Source: Euonymus europaeus
Lineage: Eukaryota > Streptophyta > Magnoliopsida > Celastrales > Celastraceae
Length of the DNA stretch: 64,000 bases
Direction: 5' to 3'
NCBI GenBank assembly: GCA_963580455.1
Contig: OY756961.1
Location: 11,079,001-11,143,000 of the forward strand
The notes under the pieces were generated by a model. That model saw only the letters and a list, made by a program, of their open reading frames with translations, ran no database searches and was not told the DNA's origin. The position numbers and the translations under genes are program-made. Below are positions 12,131 through 24,578 of this stretch, one piece after another; position 1 is the first letter of the stretch; each line of letters starts with the position of its first letter.

Positions 12131-14520
12131 CTCGGGAATACTTTTTATTGTTCTTCTATGTTAAATTTTACGAGTATAAGCTTCCATGATTATTTCAATG
12201 GCAAAAGAACAACTTTCTATGACAAATGGACAAAACCGTTAAAATCTCCTCCATAGAGAGAGTTGAGCAACTTCGGACTATCAAAGTTGCTCGGTGTACA
12301 CTTTTTAATGTTCTTCTATGTCAAATTTTTTGAGTATAAGCTTCCAAGATTATTTCGATGGCAAAAGACCAACTTTCTATGACAAATGGACAAAACCGTT
12401 ACAAGCTCCTCCATAGAGAGAGTTGAGCAACTTCGGACTATCAAGGTTGCTCGGTGTACACTTTTTAATGTTCTTCTATTTCAAATTTTATGAGTATAAG
12501 CTTCCAAGATTATTTTGAAGGCAAAAGACCAACTTTCTATGACAAATGGGCAAAACCTTTAAAAGCTCCTTCATAGAGAGAGTTGAGCAACCTCGGACCA
12601 TCAAAGATGCTCGGTGTACACGTTTTATTGTTCTTCTATGTCAAATTTTATGAGTATAAACTTCCAAGATTATTTCGATGCCAAAACAGCAATTTTCTAT
12701 GACAAATGGACAAAACCGTTAAAAGCTCCTCCAGAGAGAGAGTTGAGCAACTTCGGTCAATCAAAGTAGTTCGGTGTACATTTTTTATTGTTCTTCTACT
12801 TCAAATTTTATTAGTGTAAGCTTCTTAGATTATTTCGATGCAAAAACACCAACTTTCTATGACAAATGGAAAAAACAGTTAAAAGCTCCTCGATAGAGAG
12901 AGTTGAGCAACGTCGGACCATCAAAGTTGCTCGGTGTACACCTTTTAATGTTCTTCTATGTCAAATTTTACGAGTATACGCTTCCTAGATTATTTCGATG
13001 AAAAAACACTAACTTTTTTTGATAAATGGACAAAGCCGTTAAAAGCACGTCTATAGAGAGAGTTGAGCAACTTCGGACAATCGAAGTTGCTCGGTGTACA
13101 CTTTTTACTGCTTTTTTATGTTAAATTTTACGTGTATAGGCTTTCAAGATTATTTCGATGCCAAAACACCAACTTTCAATGACAAATGGACAAAACCGTT
13201 AAAAGCCCCTCCATAGAGAGAGTTGAGCAACTTCGGACAATCAAAGTTACTTGGTGTACACTTTTTATTGTTCTTTTATGTTAAATTTTAAGAAAATGAG
13301 CTTCCAGAATTATTTCGATGCCAAAACACCAACTTTCTATGACAAATGGACAAAACCGTTAAAAGCTCCTCCATAGAGATACTTGAGCAACTTCGGACTA
13401 TCAAAGTTACTCGGTGTACACTTTTTAATGTTCTTCTATGCCAAATTTTCTGAGTATAAGCTTCCAAGATTATTTCGATGGCAAAAGACCAACTTTCTAT
13501 GAAAATGGACAAAACCTTTAAAAGCTCACCATAGAGAGAGTTGAGCAACTTCAGGACATCAAATTTGCTCGGTGTACACTTTTTATTGTTCTTCTATGTC
13601 AAATTTTATGAGCATAAGCTTCCTAGATTACTTCGATGCCAAAATCCCAGGTTTCTATGACAAATGGAGAAAACTATTAAAAGCTCCTTCATAGAGAGAA
13701 TTGACCAATTTCGAACCATCAAAGATGCTCGGTGTACACGTTTTATATGTCAAATTTTTTTAGTATAAGCTTCCAAGAATATTTCGATGCCAAAACTGCA
13801 ACTTTCTATGACAAATGGACAAAACCGTTAAAGGCTCCTCCATAGAGAGAGTTGAGCAACTTCGGACAATCAAAGTTGCTCGGTGTACAGTTTTTACTGT
13901 TCTTTTATGTTAAATTATACGAAAATGAGCTTCCAGGAATATTTCGATGCCAAAACACCAACTTTCTATGACAAATGGACAAAACCGTTAAAAGCTCCTC
14001 CATAGAGAGAGTTGAGCAACTTCGGACTATCAAAGTTGCTCGGTGTACACTTTTTATTGTTCTTTTATGTTAAATTTTACGAAAATGAGCTTCCAGGAAT
14101 ATTTCGATCCCAAAACACCAACTTTCTATGACAAATGGTCAAAACCGTTAAAAGCTCCTCCATAGAGAGAGTCGAGCATTTTCGGACAACTAAAGTTGCT
14201 CGGTGTACACTTTTTATTGTTCTTTTATGTTAAATTTTAAGAAAATGACATTCCAGGAATATTTCGATGCCAAAACACCAACTTTCTATGACAAATGGAG
14301 AAAACCGTTAAAAGCTCCTCCATAGAGAGAGTCGAGCATTTTCGGACAACTAAAGTTTCTCGGTGTACACTTTTTATTGTTCTTTTATGTTAAATTTTAC
14401 GAGAATGAGCTTCCAGGATTATTTCGATGCCAAAACACCAACTTTCATGACAAATGGACAAAAACCGTTAAAAGCTCCTCCATAGAGAGAGTGGAGCAAC
14501 TTCGGACAATCAAAGTTGCT
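12131..14520 (+). repeat. 15-mer HOR (about 2,389 bp), copy 1
   Basis: Diagnostic variants recur at 2,389-2,390 bp: GTCAATCAAAGTAGTTCGG (near 12,755 and 15,145), the CGTCGGACC/CGTGGGACC monomer (12,912, 15,301, 17,691, 20,080) and a 151 bp short monomer. The unit is 15 monomers less 10 to 11 bp of deletions. This first copy keeps CGTCGG where copies 2 and 3 have CGTGGG. Confidence 0.85.
13691..13841 (+). repeat. Shortened 151 bp monomer, copy 1
   Basis: The segment TGTTCTTCT is missing, giving ACGTTTTATATGTC where other monomers have a longer T-rich stretch. The monomer is recognised by TTGACCAATTTCG. A full-length relative with the same TTGACCAATTTCG core occurs in the 14- and 10-mer HORs (for example near 32,847). 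Confidence 0.88.
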
Positions 14521-16910
14521 CGGTGTACACTTTTTATTGTTCTTCTATTTTAAATTTTACGAGTATAAGCTTCCAAGATTATTTCAATGGCGAAAGACCA
14601 ACTTTCTTTGACAAATGGACAAAACCGTTAAAATCTCCTCCATAGAGAGAGTTGAGCAACTTCGGACTATCAAAGTTGCTCGGTGTACACTTTTTAATGT
14701 TCTTCTATGTCAAATTTTTTGAGTATAAGCTTCCAAGATTATTTCGATGGCAAAAGACCAACTTTCTATGACAAATGGACAAAACCGTTACAAGCTCCTC
14801 CATAGAGAGAGTTGAGCAACTTCGGACTATCAAGGTTGCTCGGTGTACACTTTTTAATGTTCTTCTATTTCAAATTTTATGAGTATAAGCTTCCAAGATT
14901 ATTTTGATGGCAAAAGACCAACTTTCTATGACAAATGGGCAAAACCTTTAAAAGCTCCTCCATAGAGAGAGTTGAGCAACCTCGGACCATCGAAGATGCT
15001 CGGTGTACACGTTTTATTGTTCTTCTATGTCAAATTTTATGAGTATAAGCTTCCAAGATTATTTCGATGCCAAAACAGCAATTTTCTATGACAAATGGAC
15101 AAAACCGTTAAAAGCTCCTCCAGAGAGAGAGTTGAGCAACTTCGGTCAATCAAAGTAGTTCGGTGTACATTTTTTATTGTTTTTCTACTTCAAATTTTAT
15201 TAGTGTAAGCTTCTTAGATTATTTCGATGCAAAAACACCAACTTTCTATGACAAATGGAAAAAACAGTTAAAAGCTCCTCGATAGAGAGAGTTGAGCAAC
15301 GTGGGACCATCAAAGTTGCTCGGTGTACACCTTTTAATATTCTTTTATGTCAAATTTTACGAGTATACGCTTCCTAGATTATTTCGATGTAAAAACACTA
15401 ACTTTTTTTGATAAATGGACAAAGCCGTTAAAAGCACGTCTATAGAGAGAGTTGAGCAACTTCGGACAATCGAAGTTGCTCGGTGTACACTTTTTACTGC
15501 TTTTTTATGTTAAATTTTACGTGTATAGGCTTTCAAGATTATTTCGATGCCAAAACACCAACTTTCAATGACAAATGGACAAAACCGTTAAAAGCCCCTC
15601 CATAGAGAGAGTTGAGCAACTTCGGACAATCAAAGTTACTTGGTGTACACTTTTTATTGTTCTTTTATGTTAAATTTTACGAAAATGAGCTTCCAGAATT
15701 ATTTCGATGCCAAAACACCAACTTTCTATGACAAATGGACAAAACCGTTAAAAGCTCCTCCATAGAGATACTTGAGCAACTTCGGACTATCAAAGTTACT
15801 CGGTGTACACTTTTTAATGTTCTTCTATGCCAAATTTTCTGAGTATAAGCTTCCAAGATTATTTCGATGGCAAAAGACCAACTTTCTACGAAAAATGGAC
15901 AAAACCTTTAAAAGCTCACCATAGAGAGAGTTGAGCAACTTCAGGACATCAAATTTGCTCGGTGTACACTTTTTATTGTTCTTCTATGTCAAATTTTACG
16001 AGTATAAGCTTCCTAGATTACTTCGATGCCAAAATCCCAGGTTTCTATGACAAATGGAGAAAACTATTAAAAGCTCCTTCATAGAGAGAATTGACCAATT
16101 TCGAACCATCGAAGATGCTCGGTGTACACGTTTTATATGTCAATTTTTTTTAGTATAAGCTTCCAAGATTATTTCGATGCCAAAACTGCAACTTTCTATG
16201 ACAAATGGACAAAACCGTTAAAGGCTCCTCCATAGAGAGAGTTGAGCAACTTCGGACAATCAAAGTTGCTCGGTGTACAGTTTTTACTGTTCTTTTATGT
16301 TAAATTATACGAAAATGAGCTTCCAGGAATATTTCGATGCCAAAACACCAACTTTCTATGACAAATGGACAAAACCGTTAAAAGCTCCTCCATAGAGAGA
16401 GTTGAGCAACTTCGGACTACCAAAGTTGCTCGGTGTACACTTTTTATTGTTCTTTTATGTTAAATTTTACGAAAATGAGCTTCCAGGAATATTTCGATGC
16501 CAAAACACCAACTTTCTATGACAAATGGTCAAAACCGTTAAAAGCTCCTCCATAGAGAGAGTCGAGCATTTTCGGACAACTAAAGTTGCTCGGTGTAAAC
16601 TTTTTATTGTTCTTTTATGTTAAATTTTACGAAAATGACCTTCCAGGAATATTTCGATGCCAAAACACCAACTTTCTATGACAAATGGACAAAACCGTTA
16701 AAAGCTCCTCCATAGAGAGAGTCGAGCATTTTCGGACAACTAAAGTTTCTCGGTGTACACTTTTTATTGTTCTTTTATGTTAAATTTTACGAGAATGAGC
16801 TTCCAGGATTATTTCGATGCCAAAACACCAACTTTCATGACAAATGGACAAAAACCGTTAAAAGCTCCTCCATAGAGAGAGTGGAGCAACTTCGGACAAT
16901 CAAAGTTGCT
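14521..16910 (+). repeat. 15-mer HOR, copy 2
   Basis: This copy repeats all diagnostic monomers of copy 1 in order, including the short monomer at 16,081-16,231 and a one-base shortened CTCACCATAG monomer near 15,910. Length is 2,390 bp. It shares the CGTGGGACC variant with copy 3 but not with copy 1, so copies 2 and 3 are closer relatives. Confidence 0.85.
16081..16231 (+). repeat. Shortened 151 bp monomer, copy 2
   Basis: This has the same 9 bp deletion as at 13,691, with a TCGAAGATGC variant shared with the copy at 18,470 but not with the first. It is carried along by the 15-mer HOR. Confidence 0.88.
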
Positions 16911-19299
16911 CGGTGTACACTTTTTATTGTTCTTCTATGTTAAATTTTACGAGTATAAGCTTCCAAGATTATTTCAATGGCAAAAGACCAACTTTCTATG
17001 ACAAATGGACAAAACCGTTAAAATCTCCTCCATAGAGAGAGTTGAGCAACTTCGGACTATCAAAGTTGCTCGGTGTACACTTTTTAATGTTCTTCTATGT
17101 CAAATTTTTTGAGTATAAGCTTCCAAGATTATTTCGATGGCAAAAGACCAACTTTCTATGACAAATGGACAAAACCGTTACAAGCTCCTCCATAGAGAGA
17201 GTTGAGCAACTTCGGACTATCAAGGTTGCTCGGTGTACACTTTTTAATGTTCTTCTATTTCAAATTTTATGAGTATAAGCTTCCAAGATTATTTTGATGG
17301 CAAAAGACCAACTTTCTATGACAAATGGGCAAAACCTTTAAAAGCTCCTCCATAGAGAGAGTTGAGCAACCTCGGACCATCGAAGATGCTCGGTGTACAC
17401 GTTTTATTGTTCTTCTATGTCAAATTTTATGAGTATAAGCTTCCAAGATTATTTCGATGCCAAAACAGCAATTTTCTATGACAAATGGACAAAACCGTTA
17501 AAAGCTCCTCCAGAGAGAGAGTTGAGCAACTTCGGTCAATCAAAGTAGTTCGGTGTACATTTTTTATTGTTTTTCTACTTCAAATTTTATTAGTGTAAGC
17601 TTCTTAGATTATTTCGATGCAAAAACACCAACTTTCTATGACAAATGGAAAAAACAGTTAAAAGCTCCTCGATAGAGAGAGTTGAGCAACGTGGGACCAT
17701 CAAAGTTGCTCGGTGTACACCTTTTAATATTCTTTTATGTCAAATTTTACGAGTATACGCTTCCTAGATTATTTCGATGAAAAAACACTAACTTTTTTTG
17801 ATAAATGGACAAAGCCGTTAAAAGCACGTCTATAGAGAGAGTTGAGCAACTTCGGACAATCGAAGTTGCTCGGTGTACACTTTTTACTGCTTTTTATGTT
17901 AAATTTTACGTGTATAGGCTTTCAAGATTATTTCGATGCCAAAACACCAACTTTCAATGACAAATGGACAAAACCGTTAAAAGCCCCTCCATAGAGAGAG
18001 TTGAGCAACTTCGGACAATCAAAGTTACTTGGTGTACACTTTTTATTGTTCTTTTATGTTAAATTTTACGAAAATGAGCTTCCAGAATTATTTCGATGCC
18101 AAAACACCAACTTTCTATGACAAATGGACAAAACCGTTAAAAGCTCCTCCATAGAGATACTTGAGCAACTTCGGACTATCAAAGTTACTCGGTGTACACT
18201 TTTTAATGTTCTTCTATGCCAAATTTTCTGAGTATAAGCTTCCAAGATTATTTCGATGGCAAAAGACCAACTTTCTACGAAAAATGGACAAAACCTTTAA
18301 AAGCTCACCATAGAGAGAGTTGAGCAACTTCAGGACATCAAATTTGCTCGGTGTACACTTTTTATTGTTCTTCTATGTCAAATTTTACGAGTATAAGCTT
18401 CCTAGATTACTTCGATGCCAAAATCCCAGGTTTCTATGACAAATGGAGAAAACTATTAAAAGCTCCTTCATAGAGAGAATTGACCAATTTCGAACCATCG
18501 AAGATGCTCGGTGTACACGTTTTATATGTCAATTTTTTTTAGTATAAGCTTCTAAGATTATTTCGATGCCAAAACTGCAACTTTCTATGACAAATGGACA
18601 AAACCGTTAAAGGCTCCTCCATAGAGAGAGTTGAGCAACTTCGGACAATCAAAGTTGCTCGGTGTACAGTTTTTACTGTTCTTTTATGTTAAATTATACG
18701 AAAATGAGCTTCCAGGAATATTTCGATGCCAAAACACCAACTTTCTATGACAAATGGACAAAACCGTTAAAAGCTCCTCCATAGAGAGAGTTGAGCAACT
18801 TCGGACTACCAAAGTTGCTCGGTGTACACTTTTTATTGTTCTTTTATGTTAAATTTTACGAAAATGAGCTTCCAGGAATATTTCGATGCCAAAACACCAA
18901 CTTTCTATGACAAATGGTCAAAACCGTTAAAAGCTCCTCCATAGAGAGAGTCGAGCATTTTCGGACAACTAAAGTTGCTCGGTGTAAACTTTTTATTGTT
19001 CTTTTATGTTAAATTTTACGAAAATGACCTTCCAGGAATATTTCGATGCCAAAACACCAACTTTCTATGACAAATGGACAAAACCGTTAAAAGCTCCTCC
19101 ATAGAGAGAGTCGAGCATTTTTGGACAACTAAAGTTTCTTGGTGTACACTTTTTATTGTTCTTTTATGTTAAATTTTACGAGAATGAGCTTCCAGGATTA
19201 TTTCGATGCCAAAACACCAACTTTCATGACAAATGGACAAAAACCGTTAAAAGCTCCTCCATAGAGAGAGTGGAGCAACTTCGGACAATCAAAGTTGCT
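16911..19299 (+). repeat. 15-mer HOR, copy 3
   Basis: This is the third full 15-mer, 2,389 bp, one base shorter than copy 2 through a T-run change in CTGCTTTTTATG near 17,890. The short monomer lies at 18,470-18,620. It is followed directly by the shortened derivatives. Confidence 0.85.
18470..18620 (+). repeat. Shortened 151 bp monomer, copy 3
   Basis: The 9 bp deletion and TCGAAGATGC variant match the copy at 16,081. This is the last one before the 9- and 8-mer units, which have lost this monomer. Confidence 0.88.
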
Positions 19300-20738
19300 C
19301 GGTGTACACTTTTTATTGTTCTTCTATGTTAAATTTTACGAGTATAAGCTTCCAAGATTATTTCAATGGCAAAAGACCAACTTTCTATGACAAATGGACA
19401 AAACCGTTAAAATCTCCTCCATAGAGAGAGTTGAGCAACTTCGGACTATCAAAGTTGCTCGGTGTACACTTTTTAATGTTCTTCTATGTCAAATTTTTTG
19501 AGTATAAGCTTCCAAGATTATTTCGATGGCAAAAGACCAACTTTCTATGACAAATGGACAAAACCGTTACAAGCTCCTCCATAGAGAGAGTTGAGCAACT
19601 TCGGACTATCAAGGTTGCTCGGTGTACACTTTTTAATGTTCTTCTATTTCAAATTTTATGAGTATAAGCTTCCAAGATTATTTTGATGGCAAAAGACCAA
19701 CTTTCTATGACAAATGGGCAAAACCTTTAAAAGCTCCTCCATAGAGAGAGTTGAGCAACCTCGGACCATCAAAGATGCTCGGTGTACACGTTTTATTGTT
19801 CTTCTATGTCAAATTTTATGAGTATAAGCTTCCAAGATTATTTCGATGCCAAAACAGCAATTTTCTATGACAAATGGACAAAACCGTTAAAAGCTCCTCC
19901 AGAGAGAGAGTTGAGCAACTTCGGTCAATCAAAGTAGTTCGGTGTACATTTTTTATTGTTTTTCTACTTCAAATTTTATTAGTGTAAGCTTCTTAGATTA
20001 TTTCGATGCAAAAACACCAACTTTCTATGACAAATGGAAAAAACAGTTAAAAGCTCCTCGATAGAGAGAGTTGAGCAACGTCGGACCATCAAAGTTGCTC
20101 GGTGTACACCTTTTAATGTTCTTCTATGTCAAATTTTACGAGTATACGCTTCCTAGATTATTTCGATGAAAAAACACTAACTTTTTTTGATAAATGGACA
20201 AAGCCGTTAAAAGCACGTCTATAGAGAGAGTTTAGCAACTTCGGACAATCGAAGTTGCTCGGTGTACACTTTTTACTGCTTTTTATGTTAAATTTTACGT
20301 GTATAGGCTTTCAAGATTATTTCGATGCCAAAACACCAACTTTCAATGACAAATGGACAAAACCGTTAAAAGCCCCTCCATAGAGAGAGTTGAGCAACTT
20401 CGGACAATCAAAGTTACTTGGTGTACACTTTTTATTGTTCTTTTATGTTAAATTTTACGAAAATGAGCTTCCAGAATTATTTCGATGCCAAAACACCAAC
20501 TTTCTATGACAAATGGACAGAACCGTTAAAAGCTCCTCCATAGAGAGAGTCGAGCATTTTCGGACAACTAAAGTTTCTTGGTGTACACTTTTTATTGTTC
20601 TTTTATGTTAAATTTTACGAGAATGAGCTTCCAGGATTATTTCGATGCCAAAACACCAACTTTCATGACAAATGGACAAAAACCGTTAAAAGCTCCTCCA
20701 TAGAGAGAGTGGAGCAACTTCGGACAATCAAAGTTGCT
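19300..20738 (+). repeat. 9-mer deletion derivative of the 15-mer (1,439 bp)
   Basis: The unit follows the 15-mer up to about 20,510, then jumps across six monomers, including the short one, to the GAGCATTTTCGG monomer. 2,389 less 950 gives the observed 1,439 bp. The junction lies in sequence shared by both parent monomers and keeps register. A substitution, GACAGAACC, marks the junction near 20,515. Confidence 0.8.
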
Positions 20739-22018
20739 CGGTGTACACTTTTTATTGTTCTTCTATGTTAAATTTTACGAGTATAAGCTTCCAAGATTAT
20801 TTCAATGGCAAAAGACCAACTTTCTATGACAAATGGACAAAACCGTTAAAATCTCCTCCATAGAGAGAGTTGAGCAACTTCGGACAATCAAAGTTGCTCG
20901 GTGTACACTTTTTAATGTTCTTCTATGTCAAATTTTTTGAGTATAAGCTTCCAAGATTATTTCGATGGCAAAAGACCAACTTTCTATGACAAATGGACAA
21001 AACCGTTACAAGCTCCTCCATAGAGAGAGTTGAGCAACTTCGGACTATCAAGGTTGCTCGGTGTACACTTTTTAATGTTCTTCTATTTCAAATTTTATGA
21101 GTATAAGCTTCCAAGATTATTTTGAAGGCAAAAGACCAACTTTCTATGACAAATGGGCAAAACCTTTAAAAGCTCCTCCATAGAGAGAGTTGAGCAACCT
21201 CGGACCATCAAAGATGCTCGGTGTACAAGTTTTATTGTTCTTCTATGTCAAATTTTATGAGTATAAGCTTCCAAGATTATTTCGATGCCAAAACAGCAAT
21301 TTTCTATGACAAATGGACAAAACCGTTAAAAGCTCCTCCAGAGAGAGAGTTGAGCAACTTCGGTCAATCAAAGTAGTTCGGTGTACATTTTTTATTGTTC
21401 TTCTACTTCAAATTTTATTAGTGTAAGCTTCTTAGATTATTTCGATGCAAAAACACCAACTTTCTATGACAAATGGAAAAAACAGTTAAAAGCTCCTCGA
21501 TAGAGAGAGTTGAGCAACGTCGGACCATCAAAGTTGCTCGGTGTACACCTTTTAATGTTCTTCTATGTCAAATTTTACGAGTATACGCTTCCTAGATTAT
21601 TTCGATGAAAAAACACTAACTTTTTTTGATAAATGGACAATGCCGTTAAAAGCACGTCTATAGAGAGAGTTGAGCAACTTCGGACAATCGAAGTTGCTCG
21701 GTGTACACTTTTTACTGCTTTTTTATGTTAAATTTTACGTGTATAGGCTTTCAAGATTATTTCGATGCCAAAAGACCAACTTTCAATGACAAATGGACAA
21801 AACCGTTAAAAGCTCCTCCATAGAGAGAGTCGAGCATTTTCGGACAACTAAAGTTTCTTGTTGTACACTTTTTATTGTTCTTTTATGTTAAATTTTACGA
21901 GAATGAGCTTCCAGGATTATTTCGATGCCAAAACACCAACTTTCATGACAAATGGACAAAAACCGTTAAAAGCTCCTCCATAGAGAGAGTGGAGCAACTT
22001 CGGACAATCAAAGTTGCT
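20739..22018 (+). repeat. 8-mer HOR (1,280 bp), copy 1
   Basis: This unit is exactly eight monomers. It lacks one further monomer relative to the preceding 9-mer: the TGTATAGGC monomer joins directly to the GAGCATTTTCGG monomer near 21,780-21,840. Confidence 0.8.
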
Positions 22019-23298
22019 CGGTGTACACTTTTTATTGTTCTTCTATGTTAAATTTTACGAGTATAAGCTTCCAAGATTATTTCAATTGCAAAAGACCAAC
22101 TTTCTATGACAAATGGACAAAACCGTTAAAATCTCCTACATAGAGAGAGTTGAGCAACTTCGGACAATCAAAGTTGCTCGGTGTACACTTTTTAATGTTC
22201 TTCTATGTCAAATTTTTTGAGTATAAGCTTCCAAGATTATTTCGATGGCAAAAGACCAACTTTCTATGACAAATGGACAAAACCGTTACAAGCTCCTCCA
22301 TAGAGAGAGTTGAGCAACTTCGGACTATCAAGGTTGCTCGGTGTACACTTTTTAATGTTCTTCTATTTCAAATTTTATGAGTATAAGCTTCCAAGATTAT
22401 TTTGAAGGCAAAAGACCAACTTTCTATGACAAATGGGCAAAACCTTTAAAAGCTCCTCCATAGAGAGAGTTGAGCAACCTCGGACCATCAAAGATGCTCG
22501 GTGTACAAGTTTTATTGTTCTTCTATGTCAAATTTTATGAGTATAAGCTTCCAAGATTATTTCGATGCCAAAACAGCAACTTTCTATGACAAATGGACAA
22601 AACCGTTAAAAGCTCCTCCAGAGAGAGAGTTGAGCAACTTCGGTCAATCAAAGTAGTTCGGTGTACATTTTTTATTGTTCTTCTACTTCAAATTTTATTA
22701 GTGTAAGCTTCTTAGATTATTTCGATGCAAAAACACCAACTTTCTATGACAAATGGAAAAAACAGTTAAAAGCTCCTCGATAGAGAGAGTTGAGCAACGT
22801 CGGACCATCAAAGTTGCTCGGTGTACACCTTTTAATGTTCTTCTATGTCAAATTTTACGAGTATACGCTTCCTAGATTATTTCGATGAAAAAACACTAAC
22901 TTTTTTTGATAAATGGACAATGCCGTTAAAAGCACGTCTATAGAGAGAGTTGAGCAACTTCGGACAATCGAAGTTGCTCGGTGTACACTTTTTATTGTTC
23001 TTTTATGTTAAATTTCACGAAAATGACCTTCCAGGAATATTTCGATGCCAAAACACCAACTTTCTATGACAAATGGACAGAACCGTTAAAAGCTCCTCCA
23101 TAGAGAGAGTCGAGCATTTTCGGACAACTAAAGTTTCTTGGTGTACACTTTTTATTGTTCTTTTATGTTAAATTTTACGAGAATGAGCTTCCAGGATTAT
23201 TTCGATGCCAAAACACCAACTTTCATGACAAATGGACAAAAACCGTTAAAAGCTCCTCCATAGAGAGAGTGGAGCAACTTCGGACAATCAAAGTTGCT
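22019..23298 (+). repeat. 8-mer HOR (1,280 bp), copy 2 with a different junction
   Basis: The length equals copy 1 but the junction differs. Near 22,980-23,100 the TGTATAGGC monomer is missing and an AAATTTCACGAAAATGACC monomer carrying GACAGAACC is kept instead. The equal length therefore comes from a different monomer combination. Confidence 0.8.
22952..22979. other. Extended inverted repeat with 11 bp arms
   Basis: GAGCAACTTCG (22952-22962) pairs with CGAAGTTGCTC (22969-22979) around a 6-base spacer. Monomers reading CAATCGAAG have this stronger form, for example also near 13,070, 17,850 and 25,510. They recur at a fixed place in several HOR types. Confidence 0.9.
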
Positions 23299-24578
23299 CG
23301 GTGTACACTTTTTATTGTTCTTCTATGTTAAATTTTACGAGTATAAGCTTCCAAGATTATTTCAATGGCAAAAGACCAACTTTCTATGACAAATGGACAA
23401 AACCGTTAAAATCTCCTCCATAGAGAGAGTTGAGCAACTTCGGACAATCAAAGTTGCTCGGTGTACACTTTTTAATGTTCTTCTATGTCAAATTTTTTGA
23501 GTATAAGCTTCCAAGATTATTTCGATGGCAAAAGACCAACTTTCTATGACAAATGGACAAAACCGTTACAAGCTCCTCCATAGAGAGAGTTGAGCAACTT
23601 CGGACTATCAAGGTTGCTCGGTGTACACTTTTTAATGTTCTTCTATTTCAAATTTTATGAGTATAAGCTTCCAAGATTATTTTGAAGGCAAAAGACCAAC
23701 TTTCTATGACAAATGGGCAAAACCTTTAAAAGCTCCTCCATAGAGAGAGTTGAGCAACCTCGGACCATCAAAGATGCTCGGTGTACAAGTTTTATTGTTC
23801 TTCTATGTCAAATTTTATGAGTATAAGCTTCCAAGATTATTTCGATGCCAAAACAGCAATTTTCTATGACAAATGGACAAAACCGTTAAAAGCTCCTCCA
23901 GAGAGAGAGTTGAGCAACTTCGGTCAATCAAAGTAGTTCGGTGTACATTTTTTATTGTTCTTCTACTTCAAATTTTATTAGTGTAAGCTTCTTAGATTAT
24001 TTCGATGCAAAAACACCAACTTTCTATGACAAATGGAAAAAACAGTTAAAAGCTCCTCGATAGAGAGAGTTGAGCAACGTCGGACCATCAAAGTTGCTCG
24101 GTGTACACCTTTTAATGTTCTTCTATGTCAAATTTTACGAGTATACGCTTCCTAGATTATTTCGATGAAAAAACACTAACTTTTTTTTATAAATGGACAA
24201 TGCCGTTAAAAGCACGTCTATAGAGAGAGTTGAGCAAACTCGGACAATCGAAGTTGCTCGGTGTACACTTTTTACTGCTTTTTTATGTTAAATTTTACGT
24301 GTATAGGCTTTCAAGATTATTTCGATGCCAAAACACCAACTTTCAATGACAAATGGACAAAACCGTTAAAAGCTCCTCCATAGAGAGAGTCGAGCATTTT
24401 CGGACAACTAAAGTTTCTTGGTGTACACTTTTTATTGTTCTTTTATGTTAAATTTTACGAGAATGAGCTTCCAGGATTACTTCGATGCCAAAACACCAAC
24501 TTTCATGACAAATGGACAAAAACCGTTAAAAGCTCCTCCATAGAGAGAGTGGAGCAACTTCGGACAATCAAAGTTGCT
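23299..24578 (+). repeat. 8-mer HOR (1,280 bp), copy 3
   Basis: This copy returns to the junction type of copy 1, with the TGTATAGGC monomer joined to GAGCATTTTCGG near 24,300-24,380. Private changes include TTTTTTTTATAAATGG near 24,185 and GAGCAAACTCGG near 24,232. Confidence 0.8.

Noticed and set aside
13288..13548. Minus-strand open reading frames here and at 25,723-25,914 and 26,104-26,322
   Set aside because: They are antisense readings of the same monomers, present only where single-base changes remove stops; neighbouring HOR copies of the same sequence have them broken.
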